From Spirochaetales bacterium (lineage in GTDB: Bacteria; Spirochaetota; Spirochaetia; DSM-27196; SKKC01), in contig SLAN01000238.1 in assembly GCA_007126865.1 (NCBI GenBank), forward strand, positions 1-5,027: 5,027 nt of DNA, written 5' to 3'. Below the pieces are notes generated by a model. That model did not search any database. It was given only the letters and a program-made list of their open reading frames with translations, and had not been told where the DNA came from. The position numbers and the translations under genes were made by a program. Shown here one piece after another: positions 1-5,027 of this stretch. Within the stretch, counting starts at the first letter, position 1. Each line of letters begins with the position of its first letter.

Positions 1-714
1 GTGGCGCAGCATCTCTATTCGCACCGGCTCCTGGCCATAGATTTCCGGACGCTCGGTCGCCTCGCGGATTCGCGGATAGAGATTCTCGCCGCCACGGCGG
101 AACTCGAGGTAAAAAGCTTGATGGTTTATGCCGGCGCATCGATACGTGACCTCCTCGATCGGCACGTCGATCCAGGAGGCGAGCATGGCACTGGTACCCT
201 GGACGCTGTGGCAGAGGCCGACATGGGGTCGTCCGGCGAGACGATCGATCGCCCAACAGACCGCAGCCATCGGATTCACGTAATTCAGCAACAAGGCATC
301 CGGAGCGAGCTCATTCATGTCGCTGCAGATGCCCTGCATAACCGGGATCGTGCGCAGCGCGCGAAACACACCGCCGGGACCGAGGGTGTCCCCGACACAC
401 TGCCCCAGTCCGTATTTCGCCGGGATCTCGATATCGAGTGCGTACGCGTCGAGCCCTCCCTGCTGAAACGTCGTGATGACATAGTCGGCTCCCCGGATCG
501 CCGCCCGGCGATCGGTGTGCGCCTCAATTTGCGCGTTGGAGCCCATCTGCTGCGCCATCGCTTCGACGACAAGGCGTGACTGCTCGAGACGATCGGCACT
601 GATGTCCATAAGAGCGATCGTCGCGCCGTCGAGCGCGGGAGTGAGCATGATGTCGTTACAGAGGTTTCTGGTGAATACGAGACTACCCGATCCGATCAAT
701 GTGATCTTTGCCAT
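1..714 (-). CDS. melA: GH4 alpha-galactosidase, MelA-like (N-terminal 238 residues; C-terminus beyond left edge)
   Basis: Glycoside hydrolase family 4 enzymes cleave glycosides by an oxidation-elimination mechanism that needs NAD+ and a divalent metal, normally Mn2+. They act in the cytoplasm. The frame opens at the ATG at 714 and stays open to base 1, so about 200 C-terminal residues are missing if length is typical (about 430-450). Visible motifs are an N-terminal Rossmann loop (ITLIGSGSLVF, residues 4-14), an acidic residue ending the second strand (Asp37), DTLGPGG (109-115), NYVNP (144-148), GLCHSVQG (166-173) and CAGINHQAFYLE (193-204). Cys168 and His198 fit the metal ligands known in the family. 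CHSVQG, rather than the Cys-Asp of 6-phospho-glycosidases, together with the CAGINH context, points to the alpha-galactosidase branch. Related alpha-glucosidase or galacturonidase activity is not excluded. The start has a weak GGTGGT three bases upstream. The gene lies 87 bp downstream of the AraC-type regulator on the same strand, suggesting control by it or cotranscription with it. There is no signal peptide. Confidence 0.93.
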   Translation of the reverse strand, partial: MAKITLIGSGSLVFTRNLCNDIMLTPALDGATIALMDISADRLEQSRLVVEAMAQQMGSNAQIEAHTDRRAAIRGADYVITTFQQGGLDAYALDIEIPAKYGLGQCVGDTLGPGGVFRALRTIPVMQGICSDMNELAPDALLLNYVNPMAAVCWAIDRLAGRPHVGLCHSVQGTSAMLASWIDVPIEEVTYRCAGINHQAFYLEFRRGGENLYPRIREATERPEIYGQEPVRIEMLRH

Positions 715-801
715 AGCACCACCAAGTATGCATGCGTACTCGTCCTGCGAACATATAAGGTTTGTGTCAATCTCAGGAGTTTTGTGCTCTCCCGCTTCCG
801 G
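715..801 (-). promoter_or_regulatory. Short intergenic leader of the galactosidase gene, possible promoter/operator
   Basis: These 87 bp separate the AraC stop from the galactosidase ATG. Read on the minus strand they contain TTGACA (770 to 765) and an AT-rich TTATAT (758 to 753). Only 6 bp separate the two, so they do not form a normal -35/-10 pair. No good -10 hexamer lies 16-18 bp after TTGACA. A 16-bp palindrome follows nearer the start codon. No terminator hairpin with a T-run is visible after the AraC gene, so readthrough from the regulator is possible. A separate regulated promoter is also possible, given the AT-rich patch in a GC-rich background. Confidence 0.4.
725..740. promoter_or_regulatory. 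Imperfect 16-bp palindrome AGTATGCATGCGTACT
   Basis: The two 8-base arms are complementary in 7 of 8 positions, centred between 732 and 733, with a GCATGC core. The palindrome ends 10 bp upstream of the galactosidase ATG at 714, next to its ribosome-binding region. A bound repressor here would block initiation. AraC-family proteins usually bind direct repeats, so this site may belong to another regulator. It could also be chance. Confidence 0.35.
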
Positions 802-1683
802 TCACGCCCCCGTTCGGCGATACTCGCTCGGCGTCAAGCCGGTAGCCCGCTTGAATACACGGGTGAAGTAGTTCTCGTCACGAAACCCGCTTGCCTGCGC
901 TGCTTCCTTGATCGTCATGTCCCGCTGGGCGAGCAGCGACATCGCATTCTTAATGCGAAGATGTTCGATGTATTCTCGCGCGGTCATACCCTCCGTCTGG
1001 TGAAACAGGCGAGAGAAGTGAGAGCGCGACAGTCCGGCGATGTCCGCCATTTCGGCCACCCCGATGTCTTCGTGCAGGTGTCTGCGGGCGAACGCCTTCG
1101 CAGCACGGACCGAAGGATCGCTCTCCTCGAACCCGGAGACGCCGATCTCATCGAGGAGGTGCATAATCAACCGATACGCGAACGACGATACGATCGCCGC
1201 GGAGTGGTCCGCCTCGCCGATGGCATATTCAAACGTTTCGACGAGCAGCGGATGAACGCCGGACCGCCTGCCGATCGGAATGACCGGCCCGTTCGCGCTT
1301 TCGATGTGCCTGAGAATGCGCATCGCTTCCATTCCGTACACAACTACGTACACGAACTCCCACTCCGGGGAACGCTCCGGTAGATAGTAGCGATGGTCGC
1401 TCGGAATGCGTACAAGAAACGCATCGCCGTATTCGAGTTGATGCTCGCGGCCCTTCCACAGAAGCTCACCGGTCCCGCCAAGCGTGAGCTGAAAGACTCC
1501 GAACTCCCGCTCGCCCCGTTCGAGCCCGTTCCAATCGTAATCGCGGCTGCGCTCGACACTGTGCCCGATGGACGAAATCATGCAGTGAAGGTTGAACCGC
1601 CGTTCGCGCGAAAGCATCGAGCGTGAATCGACCGGAAGCCGGCGAAGCGTATCGAACCAATCGGTCTCCACTTGCATTAGCAT
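802..1683 (-). CDS. AraC-family transcriptional regulator with cupin-type sensor domain
   Basis: This is a DNA-binding transcription factor of about 293 residues, the usual AraC/XylS length. Residues about 45-150 form a beta-rich, cupin-like sensor domain (GVFQLTLGGTGELLW, YGDAFLVRIP, HRYYLP), as in sugar-responsive members. Residues 190-293 form the C-terminal DNA-binding domain. It has a first helix-turn-helix at about 207-232 (IGVAEMADIAGLSRSHFSRLF) and a second at about 256-282 (TIKEAAQASGF, ENYFTRVFKRATG), followed by the family signature TPSEYRR. The frame runs back to a TTG at 1794. However, those 37 extra residues only translate the operator-like DNA repeats and include a CCCH run, so the ATG at 1683 is preferred. 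An ATG at 1677 is also possible. No strong Shine-Dalgarno precedes either. The galactosidase gene lies downstream on the same strand and is the likely target. The effector, perhaps an alpha-galactoside or product, is inferred. The repeats upstream could mediate autoregulation and control of the divergent transporter. Confidence 0.94.
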   Translation of the reverse strand: MLMQVETDWFDTLRRLPVDSRSMLSRERRFNLHCMISSIGHSVERSRDYDWNGLERGEREFGVFQLTLGGTGELLWKGREHQLEYGDAFLVRIPSDHRYYLPERSPEWEFVYVVVYGMEAMRILRHIESANGPVIPIGRRSGVHPLLVETFEYAIGEADHSAAIVSSFAYRLIMHLLDEIGVSGFEESDPSVRAAKAFARRHLHEDIGVAEMADIAGLSRSHFSRLFHQTEGMTAREYIEHLRIKNAMSLLAQRDMTIKEAAQASGFRDENYFTRVFKRATGLTPSEYRRTGA

Positions 1684-1699
1684 AGCGCCGGATCGCCGG

Positions 1700-1800
1700 T
1701 GTGACAAAAGCACCGCCGAGGGAGAATCCCGGTTGTGACAACAGCATATCGGTTGATAAGAGCATCGCTGTGACAAAAGCACGTCAGTTGACAACAGCCG
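1700..1800 (+). repeat. Five phased direct repeats in the divergent promoter region (TGTGACAAxAGCAy)
   Basis: The copies are TGTGACAAAAGCAC (1700-1713), TGTGACAACAGCAT (1734-1747), TTGATAAGAGCAT (1753-1765), TGTGACAAAAGCAC (1769-1782, identical to the first) and GTTGACAACAGCC (1787-1799). All lie in the same orientation. Taking the T of TGA as reference (1702, 1736, 1754, 1771, 1789), the steps are 34, 18, 17 and 18 bp, so the first gap equals two units. The sequence between the copies is not conserved. This pattern of short conserved cores at fixed spacing fits an array of protein-binding half-sites, the natural candidate being the adjacent AraC-type protein. The array covers the whole space between regulator and transporter starts. 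Confidence 0.85.
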
Positions 1801-1816
1801 GCGACGCCGATATCAC
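1788..1816 (+). promoter_or_regulatory. Candidate sigma70-type promoter for the SulP gene
   Basis: A perfect TTGACA (1788-1793) is followed after exactly 17 bp by TATCAC (1811-1816), which matches TATAAT at four of six positions. The -35 hexamer is part of the fifth direct repeat, so a protein on the repeats would sit beside or over RNA polymerase. The expected transcription start, about 7 bp after the -10, falls near 1823, only a few bases before the GTG at 1826. The mRNA would be leaderless or nearly so. This agrees with the absence of any Shine-Dalgarno motif before that codon. Confidence 0.5.
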
Positions 1817-1825
1817 GTCAATGCC

Positions 1826-3496
1826 GTGTTACGACCCAGAAGCATAAGCTCGCTCCGCGGATACTCGCCGCGAGGATTCCTCGGCGATGCGTTCGCCGGA
1901 CTCATCGTCGGAGTCATTGCCGTTCCACTCTCCATAGCGGTGGCGGTTGCGTCCGGAGTCGCCCCCGAGCAGGGGCTTGTAACCGCCGTCGTCGCCGGCG
2001 TGGTAGTGGCACTGCTCGGCGGCGGCCCGGTTCAGATCTCCGGTCCGACCGGAACGTTCGTTGTCATCGCCTACGCGATCGGCTCGCAGTACGGATACGC
2101 GGGACTCGCCCTGGCAACCGGAATGGCCGGAATCATGCTGATGGTCATGGGAGCAGCCCGCCTCGGTCGCGCTATTCTCTACGTCCCGTATCCGGTCGTT
2201 ATCGGGTTTTCTTCCGGGATCGCCACGGTCATTCTCGTTTCACAGATAGGAGATCTGCTGGGGATGTCGTTGGCGGGTGCGCCGCCGGACGTGCCGGGTC
2301 GCATCGCGCTCTACGTCTCCGAGATCGGGCAGATACGGATTATCGACGCCGTTATCTCCGCGGTTACGATCGGTATCCTCGTCGGGTGGAAGTTCGTTTC
2401 GCGGCGTATTCCGGCGCCGCTCGTTGCCATCGTTGTCGTGACGATTCCGGTCGCTCTCTTCGATCTACCCGCGGTGACCATCAATACCCGATTCGGAGGA
2501 ATACCGCGCGGCCTGCAGTGGTACGGCTTCCCGCCCGTCTCCCTCGAGCTCGTCCGGGAGCTGTTTGTGCCGGCGTTCACGATCGCACTGCTCGCGGCGC
2601 TGGAAAGCCTCTTTACCGCCGTCGTTGCCGACGGGATGGTCGGCGACAAGCACGACCCCAACACCGAATTGACCGCCGAAGGAATCGCGAACTGCGCCGT
2701 CGTTCTGTTCGGCGGAATTCCCGCCTCCGGCGCGATCGCCCGCACGGCGACCAACGCGAAGCACGGCGGCCGAACGCCGGTTGCCGCTATCGCGAATGCG
2801 CTCGTGGTGTTTCTCGTCATGTCGGTTCTCGCCCCGCTCGCCGGGCACATCCCCATCGCCGCGCTGGCGGCAATTCTCTCGGTGGTGGCATACAGCATGG
2901 CCGAATGGCCGTCGTTTTTCGCACTCGCCCGCGGGCCGAAAAGCGACATGGCGGTGCTTCTCGCCACCTTCTCGCTGACCGTGCTTGTCGATCTCTCGGT
3001 GGCGATCCAGGTCGGCATCGTCCTCGCCGCGCTGCTCTTCATGCGGCGGATGAGCATGGTTTCGCACGTTACGGTCATGCGCCGCGACGAGGCGGGGAGA
3101 ACGAAGGTTTCCGGCCGCCCGCACGCCGACACCGCCGTACCGACCCGCGACATTCCCGACGGCGTGGAAGTGTACGAGATCAACGGCCCGTTCTTTTTCG
3201 GTGCCGCGGAGAAGTTCCGGAATGCGATGCTCCTGATCGAGCGCCGTCCCAGGGTCCGCGTGGTGCGCATGCGCAATGTGGGCGCGATAGACGCCACCGG
3301 CCTCCGCCTGCTCGAGGACCTCGTCTCCGATTCCGACCATCACCGCGGGCATTTCGTCCTCTGCGGTTTGCGCGAACAGCCGGAGCGCGCATTGCGCAAA
3401 TCGGGACTCTACGACCGCATCGGAGCACAGAACATCTTCCCATCGCTCGACGAAGCATTGGCACGGGCGCGCGAGCTGGTCGGTGAGAAACAGTGA
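1826..3496 (+). CDS. SulP-family (SLC26-type) anion transporter with C-terminal STAS domain
   Basis: This is an inner-membrane secondary transporter of the SulP/SLC26 family, whose members move sulfate, bicarbonate or dicarboxylates. At 556 residues it has normal length. The membrane domain covers about residues 20-410, with many hydrophobic segments. It carries the family's TM3 motif (QISGPTGTF, 70-78), the TM8 region with Glu260-Ser261, NTELTAEGIAN (279-289) and GGIPASGAIARTATN (296-310). The cytoplasmic STAS domain covers about 443-553. Its DATG at 489-492 aligns with the loop that is phosphorylated in anti-sigma antagonists, here Thr491. The GTG at 1826 is the only usable start before the first membrane segment; the frame is closed by a TAA at 1757 and no other start codon lies between. 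No Shine-Dalgarno is visible. The gene is transcribed divergently from the AraC gene across the repeat array. The substrate cannot be assigned. The link to sugar metabolism is contextual only. Confidence 0.95.
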   Translation: MLRPRSISSLRGYSPRGFLGDAFAGLIVGVIAVPLSIAVAVASGVAPEQGLVTAVVAGVVVALLGGGPVQISGPTGTFVVIAYAIGSQYGYAGLALATGMAGIMLMVMGAARLGRAILYVPYPVVIGFSSGIATVILVSQIGDLLGMSLAGAPPDVPGRIALYVSEIGQIRIIDAVISAVTIGILVGWKFVSRRIPAPLVAIVVVTIPVALFDLPAVTINTRFGGIPRGLQWYGFPPVSLELVRELFVPAFTIALLAALESLFTAVVADGMVGDKHDPNTELTAEGIANCAVVLFGGIPASGAIARTATNAKHGGRTPVAAIANALVVFLVMSVLAPLAGHIPIAALAAILSVVAYSMAEWPSFFALARGPKSDMAVLLATFSLTVLVDLSVAIQVGIVLAALLFMRRMSMVSHVTVMRRDEAGRTKVSGRPHADTAVPTRDIPDGVEVYEINGPFFFGAAEKFRNAMLLIERRPRVRVVRMRNVGAIDATGLRLLEDLVSDSDHHRGHFVLCGLREQPERALRKSGLYDRIGAQNIFPSLDEALARARELVGEKQ

Positions 3497-3508
3497 AGCT
3501 TCGCTCGC

Positions 3509-3536
3509 CGGCGAGCGGCGTGTAGGCCGCTTGTCG
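3509..3536 (+). terminator. Strong RNA hairpin 12 bp after the SulP stop, without T-run
   Basis: CGGCGAGCGGC (3509-3519) pairs with GCCGCTTGTCG (3526-3536) around a 6-base loop. This gives 11 bp, two of them G-U pairs that form only in plus-strand RNA. A further outer pairing of GCTTCG (3498-3503) with CGAAGC (3535-3540) is possible as an alternative fold, as is the 12-base palindrome at 3504-3515. No T-tract follows, so it is not a classical intrinsic terminator. It may mark the 3' end of the transporter mRNA, protect it from decay, or attenuate readthrough into the next gene. Confidence 0.45.
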
Positions 3537-3550
3537 AAGCGGACTCCACG

Positions 3551-3575
3551 GCCGGCGCGAGAGCAACCCGCCGGC
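3551..3575. repeat. 7-bp perfect inverted repeat, second intergenic hairpin
   Basis: GCCGGCG (3551-3557) and CGCCGGC (3569-3575) are exact complements around an 11-base loop. The repeat lies between the first hairpin and the start of the next gene. No T-run follows on either strand. It could be part of a two-hairpin terminator-like block or a structured leader of the glycosidase mRNA. Chance is also plausible in such GC-rich sequence. Confidence 0.35.
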
Positions 3576-3602
3576 TGCACGGACGCAAATGCACAAAAGT
3601 CC

Positions 3603-3608
3603 AGGAGA
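3603..3608 (+). promoter_or_regulatory. Possible ribosome-binding site AGGAGA for the downstream glycosidase
   Basis: AGGAGA is the only good Shine-Dalgarno-like motif before the glycosidase gene. It lies 13 bases before the ATG at 3622, longer than the usual 5-9. It favours 3622 over the upstream ATG at 3589, which has no such motif, and over the GTG at 3661, which has only a weak GAAGAA. The long spacing leaves the start uncertain. Confidence 0.4.
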
Positions 3609-3621
3609 CCGGGCGTGTGTC

Positions 3622-5027
3622 ATGTTTACTCCGGCCGCCGATCGTGCGAAGAATCAATCCGTGAAGACGAACAACACCGAATGGAGAATGCTTCACAGCG
3701 GAGTATGTGAAGTAACGGTCCGGAGCGATCTGGAGTACGAGAACCCGTACTGGGACGTGGAGCTATCCGCCGATGTTCGCCCGGAGTCCGGAGAGGCCCC
3801 GAGCGTTCGAGTATGCGGCTTTCACGACCGGATCGACGGTGAAGGGGCCCCGGTCTTCCGGGTGCGATTCCGGCCGACGATTCCGGGAAGATGGATCTGT
3901 ACCATCGATACGCGCCCGCACGACGCGAGCCTGAGCGGAACCGTAACGATCGACGTTGACGGGCACGAGATCGACGCGCACGGCCAGCTGCAGATCGCCC
4001 CCGGCGACGGCTACCGGTTCCGGCGGGCCGACGGCAGCCCGGAGTTTCTCCTCGGCGACACGATGTATAACCTTTTCGGGGCGGCGTATTCGGGCCTGGA
4101 CACCGAGCAGTTTCTCGATCGGCGTGCGAAACAGGGCGTGAACTACGTTCGCGTGCGCGCGCAGACGAGCCCGTTTCACCCCGGTACCCCGCGCAGCAGC
4201 TGGCCGGTCTCCGATTTCTGGCCGTGGGGCGGGTCCGCACAGAAGCCGGATCTGACCCGGTTTCACCCGCCGTATTTCGCGGCCGTCGATCGGGTATTCG
4301 AGCAGGCCTCGCACGTCGGGGTCGGGTTCGAGATGATCCTCGAAGCGTGGATGTTCGAGTTTCCGTTCGCCGATCGGGCGTCGTTCGATTCGGAGATCGA
4401 GCTGCACTGGATTCGATATATCATCGCGCGCTATTCGGCGTTCCCGCAGCTGCTGATCTGGTGTCCGGCGAACGAATACGAGTTCTTCCCCGACGGAGAG
4501 CCGGAATGGCATCGTCAGGCCGACCGGTGGATTGCGCGCCTCGCCCGTGCGATCAGGGAAATCGATCCGTATCGCCATCCGATCGGGGTACACAACTGGG
4601 AGCAGAAACGATCGCTCTTCGAACGCCTCGAGCATGTCGAAGAGATCGATGTCTTCCTTGTCCAGGCCGACTGGGGCAGGGAGATGACGCTGCACGGCGA
4701 TGCGGCGCTCTGCCGGTACGTGGATCGTGACCTGCGCTTTCACAGCGGCATCGAACCACTTGAACCGCCTGCGCGGACTTCCGTGCCGGAACACAATGCG
4801 TCCGGCGACGCAGGCAGCCACGCCGGCAAAGCGGGTCCGACGGCGAAAGCGGTCATATGTGCCGAGTTCGGATACGAGTGGTCGCCCGGCTGCGAAACGC
4901 TCGGCATTTTCGGGGAGTTCGGCCCCGAACACACCAGGCGGGGGCAGTGGCGGGCCGGATTCAGCGGCTGCCCGGTCGTTCACGGTTTCGACTGCACGTG
5001 GGGGCCGCACATGTCGCTCGAATCGGA
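3622..5027 (+). CDS. Putative glycoside hydrolase, DUF5060 + DUF4038-like (clan GH-A fold), 3' end beyond right edge
   Basis: 468 residues are visible and no stop is reached. Residues about 18-112 resemble the DUF5060 beta-sandwich that precedes many such enzymes (SGVCEVTVRSDLEYENPYWDVE, then VRFRPTIPGRW at 81-91). From about 130 a catalytic domain starts with YRFRRADGSPEFLLGDTMYN, the typical DUF4038 opening in which the GD(T) strand begins a (beta/alpha)8 barrel. CPANEYE (281-287) offers Asn284-Glu285, the classical acid/base pair after strand 4. ICAEFGYE (412-419) offers Glu415 as nucleophile on a late strand. A low-complexity stretch (about 375-408, rich in Gly, Ala, Pro, Ser and His) is inserted just before it. 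There is no signal peptide, so the enzyme is probably cytoplasmic. The sugar specificity is unknown; DUF4038 relatives include GH140 apiosidases. The start is uncertain: ATG 3622 is favoured by AGGAGA, with GTG 3661 as alternative. It follows the transporter by 125 bp on the same strand, and a shared transcript is possible despite the hairpins. Confidence 0.85.
   Translation, partial: MFTPAADRAKNQSVKTNNTEWRMLHSGVCEVTVRSDLEYENPYWDVELSADVRPESGEAPSVRVCGFHDRIDGEGAPVFRVRFRPTIPGRWICTIDTRPHDASLSGTVTIDVDGHEIDAHGQLQIAPGDGYRFRRADGSPEFLLGDTMYNLFGAAYSGLDTEQFLDRRAKQGVNYVRVRAQTSPFHPGTPRSSWPVSDFWPWGGSAQKPDLTRFHPPYFAAVDRVFEQASHVGVGFEMILEAWMFEFPFADRASFDSEIELHWIRYIIARYSAFPQLLIWCPANEYEFFPDGEPEWHRQADRWIARLARAIREIDPYRHPIGVHNWEQKRSLFERLEHVEEIDVFLVQADWGREMTLHGDAALCRYVDRDLRFHSGIEPLEPPARTSVPEHNASGDAGSHAGKAGPTAKAVICAEFGYEWSPGCETLGIFGEFGPEHTRRGQWRAGFSGCPVVHGFDCTWGPHMSLES

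Noticed and set aside
1..579. A plus-strand open frame of 192 codons at the left edge.
   Set aside because: It is the antisense of the GH4 gene, whose minus-strand frame carries the NAD-binding and metal-site motifs.
759..770. A sixth repeat copy upstream of the galactosidase (minus-strand TTGACACAAACC).
   Set aside because: Only the TTGACA core matches well and the AGCA part is missing. The orientation relative to the gene also differs from that of the upstream array.
784..1383. A plus-strand frame of 199 codons opposite the AraC gene.
   Set aside because: No motifs are recognisable, and the minus strand encodes an unmistakable double helix-turn-helix protein.
1769..1786. A CRP-like site, because TGTGA recurs in the repeats.
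   Set aside because: The second half TCACA is not present at the required 6-bp distance in any copy, so the elements are direct repeats and not CRP palindromes.
1700..1800. CRISPR array.
   Set aside because: The conserved cores are only about 13-14 bp, imperfect, and separated by 4-20 bp. No cas gene is nearby.
2386..3486. Long overlapping frames inside the SulP gene on both strands (also 2311-3297 and 2465-3580 minus).
   Set aside because: Their translations are low-complexity Arg/Ala/Gly-rich, while the SulP frame holds all family motifs across the same bases.
3504..3575. A classical intrinsic terminator after the SulP gene.
   Set aside because: Neither hairpin is followed by a T-run, so only a hairpin, not a proven terminator, can be claimed.
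3763..5010. A 415-codon open frame on the minus strand opposite the right-hand glycosidase.
   Set aside because: It is antisense to a frame with clear domain motifs (NE, AEFG, DUF5060 start). Its translation is Arg/Pro-rich without recognisable motifs, typical of antisense frames in GC-rich genes.

Overview
The window is a GC-rich bacterial segment with four protein genes arranged around one divergent control region. Two genes run leftwards: a GH4 alpha-galactosidase cut by the left edge, and an AraC-family regulator upstream of it. Two run rightwards: a SulP-family anion transporter, and a DUF5060/DUF4038-type glycoside hydrolase cut by the right edge. There is no 16S or other marker gene. 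The high GC, the style of the AraC sensor domain and the carbohydrate-catabolic content suggest a free-living saccharolytic bacterium. A high-GC spirochaete is one possibility, but that is a low-confidence impression and not a result.

Left block (1-1683, minus strand). The 238 visible residues of the GH4 enzyme carry the Rossmann loop, the DTLGPGG loop, NYVNP, and the Cys and His of the metal site, so this is an NAD/Mn-dependent intracellular glycosidase of the MelA type. Its ATG lies 87 bp downstream of the AraC gene. That gap holds a 16-bp imperfect palindrome. The AraC regulator (293 aa from the preferred ATG) has a cupin-type sensor domain and two C-terminal helix-turn-helix motifs. It is the obvious candidate regulator of the galactosidase gene.

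Control region (1684-1825). Five copies of a TGTGACAAxAGCAy-like element lie in direct orientation. Their spacings are 34, 18, 17 and 18 bp, i.e. about one unit every 17-18 bp with one position skipped. The last copy doubles as the -35 hexamer of a TTGACA-17 bp-TATCAC promoter facing the transporter gene. Its predicted transcription start is almost on top of the transporter's GTG codon. This repeat cluster is the least explained and most interesting element in the window.

Right block (1826-5027, plus strand). The SulP transporter (556 aa) is complete, with its membrane domain and a C-terminal STAS domain. It is followed by 125 bp holding two GC-rich inverted repeats without T-runs. The second glycoside hydrolase follows, with an N-terminal beta-sandwich-like domain, a (beta/alpha)8-type catalytic domain with an NE motif and a later AEFG glutamate, and a low-complexity insertion just before that glutamate. 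Neither glycosidase shows a signal peptide, so the picture is intracellular breakdown of imported oligosaccharides or glycosides. Whether the SulP transporter belongs to the same programme is open.
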